Assembly: GCF_030818485.1 (NCBI RefSeq)
Contig: NZ_JAUTAJ010000004.1
Span: forward strand, 3,257,501 to 3,321,500
DNA from: Pseudoroseomonas cervicalis
GTDB taxonomy: Bacteria; Pseudomonadota; Alphaproteobacteria; Acetobacterales; Acetobacteraceae
Length of the DNA: 64,000 bases
Direction: 5' to 3'
The translations under genes and the position numbers were made by a program. Position 1 is the stretch's first letter; each line of letters begins with the position of its first letter. Shown one piece after another: positions 1 to 14,903 of this stretch. The notes under the pieces were generated by a model. That model saw nothing but the letters and a program-made list of their open reading frames with translations. It was not told the origin of the DNA and made no database searches.

Positions 1-3696
<3,696 letters not shown>

Positions 3697-3699
3697 TCC

Positions 3700-3766
3700 G
3701 CGGCGGCCGGGGCGGGGAGCGATCCCCGTCCCGGCCGCCGCTACCGTGAAACCGCGTGTTTCACGG
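3700..3766 (+). terminator. Tandem hairpins downstream of rpoC
   Basis: The first hairpin has a 19-bp stem with one G-U pair (arms 3700-3718 and 3723-3741) and loop GCGA, and begins 4 bases after the rpoC stop. The second has a perfect 9-bp stem (3744-3752 / 3758-3766). Neither is followed by a clean T run. It could be a transcription terminator or mRNA 3'-end protector separating the rpoBC transcript from the ribosomal cluster. Confidence 0.6.
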
Positions 3767-3869
3767 CGCCTTCCCCTCTCTGGAAGGCGGGCCGGGCAGC
3801 CCCCGGTCTTTTGCATGGGAGACGCCTCCATTGCGGGGGCGGATTCTTTGGTCAGGGGGTGCGGCGTGC

Positions 3870-3898
3870 TTGACTCATGGGGGGTCGGCGCGTAGTTT
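3870..3898 (+). promoter_or_regulatory. Predicted sigma-70-type promoter for rpsL-rpsG-tuf and downstream genes
   Basis: A -35 TTGACT at 3870-3875 is followed by exactly 17 bases and a -10 TAGTTT at 3893-3898. A GC-only discriminator (CCGCGCC) comes next, a feature of rRNA and ribosomal-protein promoters under stringent control. The same layout occurs upstream of rpsM. The predicted leader, roughly 3905-4105, is about 200 bases, holds a small hairpin (GCACCC/GGGTGC near 3980) and no convincing gene. The short open frames in it are GC-rich noise. Confidence 0.65.
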
Positions 3899-4105
3899 CC
3901 GCGCCCTCGACGGGGTTGTGCTCGCCATATGGGCATGACCTGCGGAGTTCTGGACGACAGGTTCTGAGCATCCGGCGCCGCACCCAATTCGGGTGCTGAG
4001 GCCGGGGCGGGACAAGCCCGATGGGGTGGCATGGAAGTGCCGCTCGGTCGGGCGCTCTTGCTTGCAAGGGGCCTGGGCGTTCGAAGAAGGGCACGAAGGG
4101 GCGTC

Positions 4106-4477
4106 ATGCCGACGATCAACCAGCTCATCGCCAACGGGCGTGAGCCCAAGCCGAGCCGTAACAAGGTTCCGGCGCTGCAGGGCTGCCCGCAGAAGCGCGG
4201 CGTCTGCACGCGCGTGTACACCACCACTCCGAAGAAGCCGAACTCGGCTCTCCGTAAGGTCGCCAAGGTGCGCCTGGTGAACGGGATGGAAGTGGTGAGC
4301 TACATTCCGGGTGAAGGTCACAACCTGCAGGAGCACTCGGTGGTGCTGATCCGCGGCGGGCGCGTGAAGGACCTTCCCGGCGTGCGCTATCACATCCTGC
4401 GCGGCGTGCTTGACACGCAGGGCATCGCCAAGCGTCGCAAGCGCCGTTCGCTGTACGGCGCGAAGCGGCCGAAGTAA
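4106..4477 (+). CDS. rpsL: 30S ribosomal protein S12
   Basis: S12 lies at the decoding centre of the 30S subunit and controls accuracy. The 123-residue protein starting MPTINQLI is chosen over an upstream ATG at 4031 because S12 universally starts this way and the extra 25 residues look unrelated. Lys43 (in TTTPKKPNS) and the lysine of GRVKDLPG are both present, so this is the streptomycin-sensitive type. First gene of the ribosomal cluster; rpsG follows after 13 bases. Confidence 0.99.
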   Translation: MPTINQLIANGREPKPSRNKVPALQGCPQKRGVCTRVYTTTPKKPNSALRKVAKVRLVNGMEVVSYIPGEGHNLQEHSVVLIRGGRVKDLPGVRYHILRGVLDTQGIAKRRKRRSLYGAKRPK

Positions 4478-4490
4478 GGGATAGAGAGCG

Positions 4491-4967
4491 ATGTCGCGTC
4501 GCCATAGCGCCGAGAAGCGCGAAGTTCTGCCGGATCCGAAGTTCGGCGATCTCGTCCTCAGCCGTTTCATGAACGTGCTGATGTATGACGGCAAGAAGAG
4601 CACGGCCGAGCGTATCGTCTACGCCGCCATGGACACCCTGAAGCGCCGCGGCGGTCCGAACAGCGACCCCCTGCGCCTGTTCCATGAGGCGATGGACAAT
4701 GTGAAGCCGGCCGTCGAGGTCCGCTCGCGCCGCGTCGGTGGTGCCACCTACCAGGTGCCCGTCGAGGTGCGCCCGGAGCGTCGCCAGGCGCTGGCCATCC
4801 GCTGGCTCATCGAGTCCGCCCGCAAGCGTGGCGAGCACACGATGGAAGAGCGCCTCTCCTCCGAGCTGATGGACGCGGCGAACAACCGCGGCTCGGCCGT
4901 GAAGAAGCGCGAAGACACGCACCGGATGGCCGAAGCCAACAAGGCCTTCAGCCACTACCGCTGGTAA
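4491..4967 (+). CDS. rpsG: 30S ribosomal protein S7
   Basis: S7 starts assembly of the 16S rRNA head domain and contacts E-site tRNA; in E. coli it is the translational repressor of the str operon. The 158-residue protein starts [20 protein letters not shown] and has the usual length. It sits 13 bases after rpsL and only 25 bases before tuf. In most bacteria fusA (EF-G) lies between rpsG and tuf, but there is no room for it here. Confidence 0.99.
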   Translation: MSRRHSAEKREVLPDPKFGDLVLSRFMNVLMYDGKKSTAERIVYAAMDTLKRRGGPNSDPLRLFHEAMDNVKPAVEVRSRRVGGATYQVPVEVRPERRQALAIRWLIESARKRGEHTMEERLSSELMDAANNRGSAVKKREDTHRMAEANKAFSHYRW

Positions 4968-4992
4968 CGACACCCGATCGGGGACGAAGACG

Positions 4993-6180
<1,188 letters not shown>

Positions 6181-6211
6181 GCGGCAGCGGGCAGAGAATA
6201 GGCGCCAGAAC

Positions 6212-6520
6212 ATGGACAGCCAGAACATCCGCATCCGCCTCAAGGCGTTCGATCACCGCGTGCTGGATGGCAGCACGCGGGAGATCGTGAACACCGCGAA
6301 GCGGACGGGCGCGCGCGTGCGCGGCCCGATCCCGCTGCCGACGGAAATCGAGCGTTTCACCGTGAACCGCTCGCCGCATGTCGACAAGAAGAGCCGTGAG
6401 CAGTTCGAGATCCGGACTCATCGGCGTCTGCTCGATATCGTCGATCCCACCCCGCAGACCGTGGACGCGCTGATGAAGCTCGACCTGGCGGCCGGTGTGG
6501 ACGTCGAGATCAAGCTCTGA
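6212..6520 (+). CDS. rpsJ: 30S ribosomal protein S10
   Basis: S10 is a head protein of the 30S subunit and, as NusE, a partner of NusB and NusG in antitermination and transcription-translation coupling. The start at 6212 ([14 protein letters not shown]) gives 102 residues, the normal length. An in-frame ATG at 6134 lies inside tuf and is rejected. No separate promoter is evident in the 31-base gap after tuf, so the S10 genes are probably read through from upstream. Confidence 0.99.
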   Translation: MDSQNIRIRLKAFDHRVLDGSTREIVNTAKRTGARVRGPIPLPTEIERFTVNRSPHVDKKSREQFEIRTHRRLLDIVDPTPQTVDALMKLDLAAGVDVEIKL

Positions 6521-6539
6521 GGCCGGGGAGTAGAACACC

Positions 6540-7229
6540 ATGGCCGCGAAGAATGGTCGCACCGGCCTGATCGCGAAGAAGCTGGGCATGACCCGGCTGT
6601 TCAACGACGACGGCTCGACCGTGCCCGTGACCGTGCTGCACCTGGACCAGGTGCGCGTGGTTGCGACCCGCACGGACGAGAAGGACGGTTACAATGCGGT
6701 TCAGCTGGGCTTCGGCCTGGCGAAGCCGAAGAACGTCTCGAAGCCCAACAAGGGTCACTTCGCCAAGGCGGGTGTCGAGGCGCCGAAGAAGGTCGTCGAG
6801 TTCCGCGTGGCCGCTGACGCCATGCTGGAGCCGGGCGCGAAGCTCTCCGCGAATCACTTCGTGAAGGGCCAGATCGTCGACGTGACGGGCACCTCGAAGG
6901 GCAAGGGGTTCGCCGGCGCCATGAAGCGCTGGAACTTCTCGGGCCTTGAGGCGACGCACGGCGTCTCGATCTCGCACCGGTCGCACGGTTCGACGGGCAA
7001 CCGTCAGGATCCGGGCAAGACCTTCAAGAACCTCAAGAAGATGGCTGGCCATCTGGGCGTTGAGCGCGTGACCACGCAGAACCTGGAGGTCGCCGGTTTC
7101 GACCTCGAGAAGGGTCTGCTGCTGGTCAAGGGTGCGGTGCCTGGCGCGAAGGGCGGGTATGTGCTGGTGCGCGACGCGGTGAAGTCCGCGCGCCCGGCCG
7201 ACGCGCCGTTCCCCGCGGCCGTGGCCTGA
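6540..7229 (+). CDS. rplC: 50S ribosomal protein L3
   Basis: L3 is an early 23S rRNA-binding protein whose central loop reaches towards the peptidyl transferase centre. The 229-residue protein has the characteristic [13 protein letters not shown] start region and the central segment around residues 125-160 ([20 protein letters not shown]), which holds the glutamine that is methylated in many bacteria. The C-terminus has an Ala/Pro-rich tail ([14 protein letters not shown]) longer than the E. coli protein. It lies 19 bases after rpsJ and 10 before rplD. Confidence 0.99.
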   Translation: MAAKNGRTGLIAKKLGMTRLFNDDGSTVPVTVLHLDQVRVVATRTDEKDGYNAVQLGFGLAKPKNVSKPNKGHFAKAGVEAPKKVVEFRVAADAMLEPGAKLSANHFVKGQIVDVTGTSKGKGFAGAMKRWNFSGLEATHGVSISHRSHGSTGNRQDPGKTFKNLKKMAGHLGVERVTTQNLEVAGFDLEKGLLLVKGAVPGAKGGYVLVRDAVKSARPADAPFPAAVA

Positions 7230-7239
7230 GGGTTAGGAC

Positions 7240-7860
7240 ATGCAGGTTCCTGTCATCACCCTGGATAACGGCAAGGCCGGCGAGATCGATCTCCCGGACG
7301 CGCTGTTCGCCGCCGCCCCGCGCGCCGACATCATGGCCCGCGTCGTCCACTGGCAGCTCGCCAAGCGCCGTGCCGGCACCCACAAGGTGAAGGGCATGGG
7401 CGAGGTCTCCGGCACGACGAAGAAGCCGTACCGGCAGAAGGGCACGGGCAATGCCCGCCAGGGCTCGCTGCGCGCGCCGCAGTTCCGCACCGGTGGCGCC
7501 GTGCACGGCCCCGTCGTCCGCGACCATGGCTACTCGCTGAACAAGAAGGTCCGCCGCCTGGGCCTGATCAGCGCGCTGAGCCAGAAGGCCGCCGAGGGCA
7601 AGCTGGTGGTGCTCGACACCGCCGCGCTGGGCGCCGACGCCAAGACCTCCGCCATGGCCTCCAAGGTCAAGGCGCTGGGCTGGAAGAGCGCGCTGGTCGT
7701 CGATGCCTCCGTCGAGGACGGCTTCGGCCGCGCCGTGCGCAACCTGAAGAACGTGAACGTGCTGCCCTCCATGGGCGCCAATGTTTACGACATTCTGAAG
7801 CATGACGTGCTGGCGGTGACCCGTCAGGCCGTCGACGCGCTGAAGGAGCGGCTGGCATGA
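7240..7860 (+). CDS. rplD: 50S ribosomal protein L4
   Basis: L4 lines the narrow part of the peptide exit tunnel; in E. coli it also represses its own operon. The 206-residue protein contains the tunnel-loop signature [20 protein letters not shown] followed by [12 protein letters not shown]. It overlaps rplW by 4 bases (ATGA), indicating translational coupling. An upstream rplD-responsive leader as in gammaproteobacteria is not expected here, because rpsJ is only 31 bases from tuf. Confidence 0.99.
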   Translation: MQVPVITLDNGKAGEIDLPDALFAAAPRADIMARVVHWQLAKRRAGTHKVKGMGEVSGTTKKPYRQKGTGNARQGSLRAPQFRTGGAVHGPVVRDHGYSLNKKVRRLGLISALSQKAAEGKLVVLDTAALGADAKTSAMASKVKALGWKSALVVDASVEDGFGRAVRNLKNVNVLPSMGANVYDILKHDVLAVTRQAVDALKERLA

Positions 7861-8189
7861 GCGAGACCGCGACCAAGAAGCCCGGCATCGTGATCTCGCG
7901 CGAGAAGATGTATCAGACCATCCTCGCGCCGCTCATCACGGAGAAGGCCACCGGCCTCGCCGAGCAGAGCCAGGTCACCTTCAAGGTGCCGCTCTCGGCG
8001 ACCAAGCCGGAGATCAAGGCCTCGGTCGAGGGGCTGTTCGGGGTGACCGTCGTCGCCGTGAACACCCTCGTCATGAAGGGCAAGACCAAGCGGGTGCGCG
8101 GCCGTGAGGGCGTGCGCTCCGACTGGAAGAAGGCGGTCGTCCGCCTGGCCGAGGGCCAGAGCATCGACCTCACCACGGGGCTCGCTTAA
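7857..8189 (+). CDS. rplW: 50S ribosomal protein L23
   Basis: L23 sits at the tunnel exit and docks trigger factor and SRP. At 110 residues it is a little longer than the E. coli protein (100) through an N-terminal addition ([18 protein letters not shown]) before the conserved [14 protein letters not shown]. The RNA-binding extension [18 protein letters not shown] is intact. The start overlaps the rplD stop; rplB begins 4 bases after the rplW stop. Confidence 0.98.
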   Translation: MSETATKKPGIVISREKMYQTILAPLITEKATGLAEQSQVTFKVPLSATKPEIKASVEGLFGVTVVAVNTLVMKGKTKRVRGREGVRSDWKKAVVRLAEGQSIDLTTGLA

Positions 8190-8193
8190 CGCC

Positions 8194-9027
8194 ATGGCGC
8201 TGAAGCACTTTAACCCGGTCACCCCGAGCCTGCGCGGGACGGTCCTCATCGACCGTCGCGAGCTGTACAAGGGCAAGCCGGTCAAGCAGCTGACGGAGGG
8301 CAAGAGCCACTCCGGCGGCCGCAACAATCATGGCCGCATCACCGTCCGGTTCCGGGGCGGCGGGCACAAGCAGTCCTACCGCGTGGTGGACTTCAAGCGT
8401 CGCAAGTTCGACGTGCCTGCCACCGTGGAGCGGCTGGAATACGACCCGAACCGCACCGCCTTCATCGCGCTGGTGAAGTACGAGGATGGCGAGCTCGCCT
8501 ATATCCTCGCGCCGCAGCGCCTGAAGGTGGGCGACACGGTGGTGGCGGGTGAGCGCGTCGACATCAAGCCGGGCAACGCGATGCCGCTCGGCTCGATCCC
8601 GGTCGGCACGATCATCCACAACATCGAGATGAAGCCCGGCGCCGGCGGCAAGATCGCGCGTTCGGCTGGCACCTTCTGCCAGCTGGTCGGCAAGGATGCC
8701 GGCTACGCCCAGGTCAAGCTGCAGTCGGGCGAGCTGCGCCTGCTGCGCGGCGAGTGCATGGCCTCGATCGGTGCGGTGTCCAACCCGGACAACCAGAACC
8801 AGCATATCGGCAAGGCCGGTCGCTCCCGCTGGCTGGGCCGCAAGCCGCATCAGCGCGGCGTCGTCATGAACCCGGTCGACCACCCGCATGGTGGTGGTGA
8901 AGGCCGCACCTCGGGCGGCCGTCACCCGGTCACGCCGTGGGGCAAGCCGACCAAGGGTTACAAGACCCGCACCAACAAGCGTACGGACAAGCTGATCGTC
9001 CGTCGCCGCAACGTGACGAAGGGCTGA
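8194..9027 (+). CDS. rplB: 50S ribosomal protein L2
   Basis: L2 is required for subunit joining and peptidyl transfer. The start at 8194 ([15 protein letters not shown]) gives the normal length of 277 residues; the longer frame from 8104 runs into rplW and is rejected. The signature [14 protein letters not shown] with the functionally important histidine is near the C-terminus, followed by the basic tail. Spacing to rpsS is 5 bases. Confidence 0.99.
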   Translation: MALKHFNPVTPSLRGTVLIDRRELYKGKPVKQLTEGKSHSGGRNNHGRITVRFRGGGHKQSYRVVDFKRRKFDVPATVERLEYDPNRTAFIALVKYEDGELAYILAPQRLKVGDTVVAGERVDIKPGNAMPLGSIPVGTIIHNIEMKPGAGGKIARSAGTFCQLVGKDAGYAQVKLQSGELRLLRGECMASIGAVSNPDNQNQHIGKAGRSRWLGRKPHQRGVVMNPVDHPHGGGEGRTSGGRHPVTPWGKPTKGYKTRTNKRTDKLIVRRRNVTKG

Positions 9028-9032
9028 CCGCG

Positions 9033-9311
9033 ATGTCGCGCAGTGTCTGGAAGGGGCCGTTCGTCGACGGCTACCTGCTGAACAAGGCGGAAGCGGCCCG
9101 TGCCTCCACCCGCAACGAGATCATCAAGATCTGGTCGCGCCGGAGCACGATCCTGCCGCAGTTCGTCGGGCTGACCTTCGGTGTCTACAACGGCAAGAAG
9201 TTCATTCCCGTCCAGGTGTCCGAGAACATGGTGGGGCACAAGTTCGGCGAGTTCTCGCCGACGCGCACCTTCACCGGGCATTCCTCGGACAAGAAGGCGA
9301 AGCGGGGCTAA
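9033..9311 (+). CDS. rpsS: 30S ribosomal protein S19
   Basis: S19 forms a complex with S13 in the 30S head and contacts the A-site tRNA. The 92-residue protein starts [16 protein letters not shown] and carries the family block [21 protein letters not shown]. The upstream in-frame start at 8937 lies within rplB and is not used. rplV follows after 3 bases. Confidence 0.99.
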   Translation: MSRSVWKGPFVDGYLLNKAEAARASTRNEIIKIWSRRSTILPQFVGLTFGVYNGKKFIPVQVSENMVGHKFGEFSPTRTFTGHSSDKKAKRG

Positions 9312-9314
9312 GCG

Positions 9315-9719
9315 ATGAGCAAGCCGAAGCACGAGCGCACGCTCGCCGAAACCGAGGCGAAGGCCGTCACCCGGAACATCCGGGTGTCGCCCTACAAGCT
9401 GAACCTGGCCGCCGGGCTGATCCGCGGGAAGAAGGCGCAGGACGCGATCGCGATCCTGACCTTCTCCAAGCGGCGCATTGCCCAGACCGTGAAGGCGACG
9501 CTCGAGAGCGCCATCGCGAATGCGGAGAACAACCACCAGCTCGACGTCGACCGCCTGGTCGTGTCGCGGGTGGAAGTGGGCCGCGCCATCGTGATGAAGC
9601 GCTTCCATGCGCGTGGCCGCGGCAAGGCCGCCCGGGTGGAGAAGTGGTTCAGCCACCTGTCCATCGTGGTTGCCGAGAAGCAGGCGGACGCCGAGCCGGC
9701 GCAGCAGGAGGCCGCGTAA
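9315..9719 (+). CDS. rplV: 50S ribosomal protein L22
   Basis: L22 spans the 50S subunit, and its beta-hairpin lines the exit tunnel near the macrolide site. The 134-residue protein is somewhat longer than the roughly 110-residue E. coli form because of an N-terminal extension ([18 protein letters not shown]) and an acidic/Ala-rich C-terminal tail ([14 protein letters not shown]). The hairpin region [21 protein letters not shown] is recognisable. rpsC starts 1 base after its stop. Confidence 0.98.
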   Translation: MSKPKHERTLAETEAKAVTRNIRVSPYKLNLAAGLIRGKKAQDAIAILTFSKRRIAQTVKATLESAIANAENNHQLDVDRLVVSRVEVGRAIVMKRFHARGRGKAARVEKWFSHLSIVVAEKQADAEPAQQEAA

Positions 9720-9720
9720 T

Positions 9721-10398
9721 ATGGGCCATAAAGTCAATCCGATCGGGCTCCGGCTCGGCATCAACCGCACCTGGGACAGCCGCTGGTTCGCCGGCGAGGA
9801 CTATTCCAAGCTGCTGCATGATGACCTGAAGCTGCGCAAGACCCTGAAGGATCGCCTGAAGGGCGCCGGCGTCTCGAAGGTCATCATCGAGCGCCCGGCG
9901 AAGAAGCCCCGCGTGACGATCCACGCCGCCCGCCCGGGCGTCGTGATCGGCAAGAAGGGCGCCGATATCGAGGTTCTGCGCAAGGACCTGGCGAAGCTCG
10001 CCGGGGCCGAGGTGGCGCTGAACATCGTCGAGATCCGCAAGCCGGAGATCGAGGCGCAGCTGGTGGCCGAGAGCATCGCGCAGCAGCTGGAGCGCCGCGT
10101 GGCGTTCCGCCGCGCGATGAAGCGCGCCGTGCAGTCCGCCATGCGCCTCGGCGCCGGCGGCATCCGGATCAATTGCGGCGGCCGCCTGGGCGGCGCCGAG
10201 ATTGCCCGGATGGAGTGGTATCGCGAGGGCCGCGTGCCCCTGCACACGCTCCGCGCGGACATCGACTACGGCACGGCGACCGCGAAGACCACCTATGGCA
10301 CCTGCGGTGTGAAGGTCTGGATCTTCAAGGGCGAGATCATGGCGCATGACCCGCTGGCGCAGGACAAGCGCGCCGCGGAGCAGGCGCCGCAGCGCTGA
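9721..10398 (+). CDS. rpsC: 30S ribosomal protein S3
   Basis: S3 forms part of the mRNA entry channel and contributes mRNA helicase activity. The start at 9721 ([20 protein letters not shown]) gives 225 residues. The KH-domain GXXG element is seen in [16 protein letters not shown]. The C-terminal S3 domain has [21 protein letters not shown]. The upstream in-frame start at 9607 lies inside rplV. rplP follows after 12 bases. Confidence 0.99.
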   Translation: MGHKVNPIGLRLGINRTWDSRWFAGEDYSKLLHDDLKLRKTLKDRLKGAGVSKVIIERPAKKPRVTIHAARPGVVIGKKGADIEVLRKDLAKLAGAEVALNIVEIRKPEIEAQLVAESIAQQLERRVAFRRAMKRAVQSAMRLGAGGIRINCGGRLGGAEIARMEWYREGRVPLHTLRADIDYGTATAKTTYGTCGVKVWIFKGEIMAHDPLAQDKRAAEQAPQR

Positions 10399-10410
10399 GG
10401 ATAACAGACC

Positions 10411-10833
10411 ATGCTTTCCCCGAAGCGCACGAAGTTCCGTAAGGCGCACAAGGGCCGCATCAAGGGCGTGGCGAAGGGCGGGTTCACCCTGTCCTTCGGC
10501 GGCTTCGGCCTGAAGGCGCTTGAGCCGGAGCGGGTGACCGCCCGCCAGATCGAGGCTGCCCGTCGTGCGATCACCCGCGCGATGAAGCGCCAGGGCCGCG
10601 TGTGGATCCGCATCTTCCCGGATCTCCCCGTGTCGACGAAGCCTGCGGAAGTCCGCATGGGTTCGGGCAAGGGCGCGCCTGAATACTGGGTTGCCCGCGT
10701 CAAGCCGGGTCGCATCATGTTCGAGATCGACGGTGTCTCGCTCGAGACGGCGCGTGAGGCGCTGACCCTCGGTGCGGCGAAGCTGCCGATCAAGACCAAG
10801 CTCGTGACCCGCCTGGGCGCGGCGGAGGCCTGA
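10411..10833 (+). CDS. rplP: 50S ribosomal protein L16
   Basis: L16 supports the A-site tRNA elbow and is one of the last proteins added to the 50S subunit. The 140-residue protein begins [16 protein letters not shown], the hallmark of the family, and includes [18 protein letters not shown]. It has the usual length. It is separated by 12 bases from rpsC and 4 from rpmC. Confidence 0.99.
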   Translation: MLSPKRTKFRKAHKGRIKGVAKGGFTLSFGGFGLKALEPERVTARQIEAARRAITRAMKRQGRVWIRIFPDLPVSTKPAEVRMGSGKGAPEYWVARVKPGRIMFEIDGVSLETAREALTLGAAKLPIKTKLVTRLGAAEA

Positions 10834-10837
10834 GCCG

Positions 10838-11044
10838 ATGACCAAGATCGTGGATATCCGCGGCAAGACCGCGGATGAGCTGAAGACGATGCTGCTGGAT
10901 CTCCGCAAGGAGCAGTTCAACCTGCGGTTCCAGCGCGCGACCGGCCAGCTTGAGGCGGTTTCCCGCATCAAGGTGGTGCGCCGCGACATCGCCCGTGTTA
11001 AGACCGTCCTGGCCGAGCAGTCCCGCTCGGCCGCCAAGGCCTGA
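10838..11044 (+). CDS. rpmC: 50S ribosomal protein L29
   Basis: L29 is a small alpha-helical protein at the peptide exit, next to L23. The 68-residue protein has the family block [21 protein letters not shown] followed by the helix [16 protein letters not shown]. It lies 4 bases after rplP and 17 bases before rpsQ. Confidence 0.98.
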   Translation: MTKIVDIRGKTADELKTMLLDLRKEQFNLRFQRATGQLEAVSRIKVVRRDIARVKTVLAEQSRSAAKA

Positions 11045-11061
11045 CGAGGAGACCCCGGCCC

Positions 11062-11343
11062 ATGCCGAAGCGCGTCCTCACCGGGCGGGTGGTCAGCGAC
11101 AAGATGGACAAGACCGTCACGGTTCTTGTCGAGCGTCGCGTGATGCATCCGCTCTATAAGAAGTTCATCCGGCGCTCCAAGAAGTACGCCGCGCATGACG
11201 ATGCCAACCTGTGCAAGGAAGGCGACGTCGTGGCGATCGAGGAGTGCCGCCCGATCAGCAAGCGGAAGACCTGGCTGGTGATCGAGCGCAATGGCGCCGC
11301 GGTCGCGACCCCCGGCTTCACCGCCGAGGCGGCGCAGGCCTGA
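11062..11343 (+). CDS. rpsQ: 30S ribosomal protein S17
   Basis: S17 is an early 16S rRNA-binding OB-fold protein of the 30S body. The 93-residue protein contains [23 protein letters not shown] and [12 protein letters not shown], both diagnostic. The start ATG at 11062 has AGGAG well placed upstream (near 11046). rplN follows after 13 bases. Confidence 0.98.
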   Translation: MPKRVLTGRVVSDKMDKTVTVLVERRVMHPLYKKFIRRSKKYAAHDDANLCKEGDVVAIEECRPISKRKTWLVIERNGAAVATPGFTAEAAQA

Positions 11344-11356
11344 GGATTGACGACCG

Positions 11357-11725
11357 ATGATTATCGTTGAGTCCAACCTCGAGGTTGCCGACAACTCCGG
11401 TGCGCGCCGCGTGCAGTGCATCAAGGTGCTGGGCGGCTCCAAGCGCCGCACCGCCTCGGTCGGTGACATCATCGTGGTGTCCGTGAAGGAAGCGATTCCC
11501 CGCGGCAAGGTGAAGAAGGGTGACGTGCAGCGCGCGGTGATCGTGCGCACCGCCTACCCGGTTCGCCGCCAGGACGGCACCGCCATCCGCTTCGACCGCA
11601 ACGCGGCCGTTCTGATCAACAAGCAGAACGAGCCGATCGGCACGCGTATCTTTGGCCCGGTCGTTCGTGAGCTGCGCGCGCGCAAGTTCATGAAGATCAT
11701 CTCGCTGGCGCCGGAGGTTCTGTAA
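11357..11725 (+). CDS. rplN: 50S ribosomal protein L14
   Basis: L14 lies on the subunit interface and is the docking site of the silencing factor RsfS. The 122-residue protein starts [18 protein letters not shown] and ends with the typical [15 protein letters not shown]. No insertion or deletion is visible compared with the family. It is 2 bases from rplX. Confidence 0.99.
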   Translation: MIIVESNLEVADNSGARRVQCIKVLGGSKRRTASVGDIIVVSVKEAIPRGKVKKGDVQRAVIVRTAYPVRRQDGTAIRFDRNAAVLINKQNEPIGTRIFGPVVRELRARKFMKIISLAPEVL

Positions 11726-11727
11726 CC

Positions 11728-12048
11728 ATGGCCGCGAAGATCAAGAAGGGCGACCGCGTCCAGATCCTGACGGGTAAGGACAAGGGCAAGCGCGGCGAAG
11801 TGCTGCGCGTGCTGCCTGAGGAAGGCCGTGCCGTCGTGCAGGGCCTGAACATGGTGAAGCGCCATACCAAGCCGAAGGGCATGGGCCAGCAGGGCGGCAT
11901 CGTGGAGAAGGAGGCTTCGCTGCACCTCTCCAACGTCGCGCTGATCGATCCCAAGTCCGACAAGCCGACCCGCGTCGGCTTCAAGGTGCTTGAGGACGGC
12001 AAGAAGGTCCGGGTGGCCAAGGCCTCGGGCGAGGTGATCGACGCATGA
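11728..12048 (+). CDS. rplX: 50S ribosomal protein L24
   Basis: L24 is one of the two proteins that start 50S assembly. The 106-residue protein has the KOW motif [21 protein letters not shown] and the following [17 protein letters not shown]. Its last codons overlap the rplE start by 4 bases (ATGA), which suggests coupled translation. Confidence 0.98.
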   Translation: MAAKIKKGDRVQILTGKDKGKRGEVLRVLPEEGRAVVQGLNMVKRHTKPKGMGQQGGIVEKEASLHLSNVALIDPKSDKPTRVGFKVLEDGKKVRVAKASGEVIDA

Positions 12049-12605
12049 GCGAGGCGAAGGAGCTGCCCCGCCTGCAGCAGCACTATGCTGAGGCGGTGCG
12101 GAAGAAGCTGGTCGAGGAGTTCGGCTACGGCAACCCGATGGAGGTGCCGAAGCTGTCCAAGATCGTCATCAACATGGGCGTGGGTGAGGCCGCGGGCGAC
12201 CAGAAGAAGCTGGACGCCGCGCTGGCCGACCTGACCATGATCGCCGGCCAGAAGCCGGTGAAGACCCTGGCGAAGAAGGCCATCGCGGGCTTCAAGATCC
12301 GCCAGGGCCAGGCGATCGGCTGCAAGGTCACCCTGCGCCGCGCCCGGATGTACGAGTTCCTGGACCGCCTGGTCACCATCGCGCTGCCGCGCATGCGTGA
12401 CTTCCGTGGCGTTCCTGGTAATAGGGGCTTCGATGGCCGCGGGAACTACTCGCTCGGCCTGAAGGAGCAGATCGTGTTCCCCGAGATCAGCTACGACAAG
12501 GTGGACGCGATCCGTGGCATGGACATCGTCTTCGTCACGACCGCGAAGACGGACAAGGAAGCCAAGGCCCTGCTGAAGGGCTTCGACCTCCCGTTCGTCA
12601 ACTGA
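12045..12605 (+). CDS. rplE: 50S ribosomal protein L5
   Basis: L5 binds 5S rRNA and contacts P-site tRNA across the subunit interface. The 186-residue protein shows [39 protein letters not shown] and the C-terminal [20 protein letters not shown]. The length is normal. The rplE-rpsN gap (52 bases) is the longest in the spc part and contains a short hairpin (CCGCCCGGA..TCCGGGC) that could be a processing site. Confidence 0.99.
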   Translation: MSEAKELPRLQQHYAEAVRKKLVEEFGYGNPMEVPKLSKIVINMGVGEAAGDQKKLDAALADLTMIAGQKPVKTLAKKAIAGFKIRQGQAIGCKVTLRRARMYEFLDRLVTIALPRMRDFRGVPGNRGFDGRGNYSLGLKEQIVFPEISYDKVDAIRGMDIVFVTTAKTDKEAKALLKGFDLPFVN

Positions 12606-12657
12606 GTTTGGAAAACCGCCCGGATGGTCCGGGCAGGTTCCGGAGGATTTAGACCGC

Positions 12658-12963
12658 ATGGCCAAGACCTCGGCTGTCGAGAAGAATCAGCGCCGCGAGC
12701 GCCTCTCGAAGCTGCACAACGCCAAGCGCGCCGCCCTGAAGGAAACGATCATGAATCGTGACCTTCCGGTGGAGGACCGCTTCGAAGCCACGCTGAAGCT
12801 GGCGCAGCTGCCGCGCAACGGGTCGCGCGTGCGCGTGCGCCTGCGCTGCGAGCTGACCGGCCGCCCGCGCGGCAACTACCGCAAGTTCAAGCTGAGCCGT
12901 AACGCGCTCCGCGACCTGGCCTCGAACGGCCAGATCCCGGGTCTCGTCAAGGCTAGCTGGTAA
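12658..12963 (+). CDS. rpsN: 30S ribosomal protein S14 (long, zinc-independent form)
   Basis: S14 helps build the 30S head. The 101-residue protein is the long form without the CxxC zinc knuckle found in short S14 proteins; only one cysteine ([12 protein letters not shown]) is visible. Signature elements are [20 protein letters not shown] and the C-terminal [22 protein letters not shown]. rpsH begins 9 bases downstream. Confidence 0.98.
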   Translation: MAKTSAVEKNQRRERLSKLHNAKRAALKETIMNRDLPVEDRFEATLKLAQLPRNGSRVRVRLRCELTGRPRGNYRKFKLSRNALRDLASNGQIPGLVKASW

Positions 12964-12972
12964 GGGGGCCGC

Positions 12973-13371
12973 ATGTCGCTGTCCGATCCGCTGGGCGATA
13001 TGCTGACGCGCATCCGCAACGGGCACCGCGCCCGTCAGGCGCGCGTCTCCTCGCCGGCCAGCCGTCTCCGCGCCGACGTCCTCGATGTGCTGAAGCGCGA
13101 GGGCTATATCCGCGCCTATCGCGCCGAGCAGGTGCGTCCGGGCGTGTCCGTGCTGGACATCGAGCTCAAGTATTCCGAGGGTGAGCCCGCCATCAAGGAG
13201 ATCGAGCGCGTCTCGAAGCCTGGCCGGCGCGTCTACTCGAAGATCAAGGAGCTGCCGAAGTTCTACAACGGGCTCGGCATTTCCATCCTCTCCACGCCGC
13301 GTGGCGTGATGAGCGACACTGAGGCCCGCGCTGCCAATGTCGGCGGCGAGGTCCTCTGCCGCGTGTTCTGA
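12973..13371 (+). CDS. rpsH: 30S ribosomal protein S8
   Basis: S8 binds the central domain of 16S rRNA; in E. coli it represses the spc operon by binding mRNA near rplE. The 132-residue protein starts [20 protein letters not shown] and ends with the conserved [20 protein letters not shown] and GGEVLCRVF. The intact C-terminal half supports normal function. rplF begins 13 bases later. Confidence 0.99.
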   Translation: MSLSDPLGDMLTRIRNGHRARQARVSSPASRLRADVLDVLKREGYIRAYRAEQVRPGVSVLDIELKYSEGEPAIKEIERVSKPGRRVYSKIKELPKFYNGLGISILSTPRGVMSDTEARAANVGGEVLCRVF

Positions 13372-13384
13372 GGGAGGGAGAGGC

Positions 13385-13918
13385 ATGTCGCGCGTCGGCA
13401 AATACCCCGTTCCCGTCCCCGCGGGCGTCACCGTCAGCCTGCAGGACAACGTCCTGACCGCCAAGGGCAAGCTCGGCGAGCTCTCGCTGCCGCTGACCGA
13501 CGCGGTCGAGGTCGAGGTCGCCAGCAACCAGGTGGCCGTCAAGCCGCTCGGTTCCGACCGTCGCAGCCGCACGCTGTGGGGCACCACCCGCAGCCTGATC
13601 AACGGCATGGTCACCGGTGTCTCCAGCGGCTTCTCGAAGTCGATGGAAATCACCGGCACCGGCTACCGCGCCGCGATGCAGGGCAATGAGCTGGTCCTGA
13701 ACCTCGGCTACAGCCACGAGATCCGCTACCCGGTCCCCGCCGGCATCAAGATCTCCTGCGAGCGTCCGACCGCCATCAAGGTCGAGGGCGTGGACAAGCA
13801 GAAGGTCGGCCAGGTGGCCGCGGAGATCCGGGCCTATCGCGGCCCCGAGCCCTACAAGGGCAAGGGCGTCCGGTACTCGGACGAGGTCATCCTCCGGAAG
13901 GAGGGGAAGAAGAAGTAA
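13385..13918 (+). CDS. rplF: 50S ribosomal protein L6
   Basis: L6 lies near the sarcin-ricin loop and the EF-G binding region. The start at 13385 ([15 protein letters not shown]) yields 177 residues, the family length; an in-frame ATG at 13337 overlaps rpsH and is rejected. The C-terminal signature [21 protein letters not shown] is complete. The stop is 1 base before the rplR start. Confidence 0.99.
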   Translation: MSRVGKYPVPVPAGVTVSLQDNVLTAKGKLGELSLPLTDAVEVEVASNQVAVKPLGSDRRSRTLWGTTRSLINGMVTGVSSGFSKSMEITGTGYRAAMQGNELVLNLGYSHEIRYPVPAGIKISCERPTAIKVEGVDKQKVGQVAAEIRAYRGPEPYKGKGVRYSDEVILRKEGKKK

Positions 13919-13919
13919 G

Positions 13920-14282
13920 ATGGCCGACAAGCTCGCTTTGCAGCAGCGCCGTCGCGCGCGCCTGCGCTACCAGCTGCGGATCAAGAGCGGCGGCCGTCCC
14001 CGGCTGTCCGTCTTCCGCTCTGGCAAGCACATCTACGCCCAGGTCATCGACGACAAGGCGGGGCGCACCCTCGCCTCGGCCTCCACGCTGGAGAAGACGC
14101 AGCGCGACAGCCTGCGCACCGGTGCGGACAAGGATGCGGCCACCGTCATCGGCAAGCTGCTTGCCGAGCGCGCCCTGGCCGCGGGTGTGACCGAGGTCGT
14201 GTTCGACCGTGGGCCCTACCTGTATCACGGCCGGGTGAAAGCCCTGGCGGACGGCGCCCGCGAGGGCGGGCTGTCGTTCTAA
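13920..14282 (+). CDS. rplR: 50S ribosomal protein L18
   Basis: L18 binds 5S rRNA with L5 and L25. The 120-residue protein has the family pattern [20 protein letters not shown] near the N-terminus and ends [15 protein letters not shown]. It starts 1 base after rplF, so it probably relies on translational coupling. rpsE follows after 12 bases. Confidence 0.99.
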   Translation: MADKLALQQRRRARLRYQLRIKSGGRPRLSVFRSGKHIYAQVIDDKAGRTLASASTLEKTQRDSLRTGADKDAATVIGKLLAERALAAGVTEVVFDRGPYLYHGRVKALADGAREGGLSF

Positions 14283-14294
14283 GGAGCACAGAAT

Positions 14295-14903
14295 ATGGCA
14301 CGTGAACCGAGGAGCGGCGGCGGCGATCGCGGCGAGCGCCGCGGCCGGGGTCCGGAGCGCAACACCGAGCGTGAGCCCGGCGATGAGCTGAAGGACAAGC
14401 TGGTCACCATCAACCGCGTCGCCAAGGTGGTGAAGGGTGGCCGTCGCTTCTCCTTCGCCGCGCTGGTGGTCGTGGGCGATGAGAAGGGCCGGGTTGGCTG
14501 GGGCGCCGGCAAGGCGCGCGAGGTGCCGGAGGCGATCCGCAAGGCGACCGAGCGCGCCAAGCGGACCATGATCCGGGTCCCGATGCGCGAGGGCCGCACC
14601 CTGCATCACGACGTGATCGGCGAGTTCGGCGCCGGCCGCGTGATCCTGCGCGCGGCGCCCGCCGGTACCGGCATCATCGCCGGTGGTCCGATGCGCGCGG
14701 TGTTCGAGACGCTGGGCATGGGCGACGTCGTCGCCAAGTGCACCGGCACCACGAACCCGCACAACATGGTCAAGGCGACCTTCGCCGCGCTCACGCGCTG
14801 CACCAGCCCCCGCGCTGTTGCCTCGCGCCGTGGCAAGAAGGTCTCTGACCTGCTGGGTCCGCGCAAGGACGCCGAGCCGGCGCAGGAGGCCGCGAATGTC
14901 TGA
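14295..14903 (+). CDS. rpsE: 30S ribosomal protein S5
   Basis: S5 lies at the mRNA entry channel and affects decoding accuracy and spectinomycin response. At 202 residues it exceeds E. coli S5 (167) because of a charged N-terminal extension of about 30 residues ([17 protein letters not shown]), a low-complexity addition seen in other alphaproteobacteria. The double-stranded RNA-binding segment [20 protein letters not shown] is intact. The 3' end overlaps the rpmD start by 8 bases. Confidence 0.98.
   Translation: MAREPRSGGGDRGERRGRGPERNTEREPGDELKDKLVTINRVAKVVKGGRRFSFAALVVVGDEKGRVGWGAGKAREVPEAIRKATERAKRTMIRVPMREGRTLHHDVIGEFGAGRVILRAAPAGTGIIAGGPMRAVFETLGMGDVVAKCTGTTNPHNMVKATFAALTRCTSPRAVASRRGKKVSDLLGPRKDAEPAQEAANV

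Noticed and set aside
3756..4094. Short open frames between rpoC and rpsL
   Set aside because: They overlap the terminator, promoter and leader; no similarity and no ribosome-binding sites.
9649..11550. 633-codon minus-strand frame opposite rplV-rplN
   Set aside because: Antisense to six conserved ribosomal protein genes.
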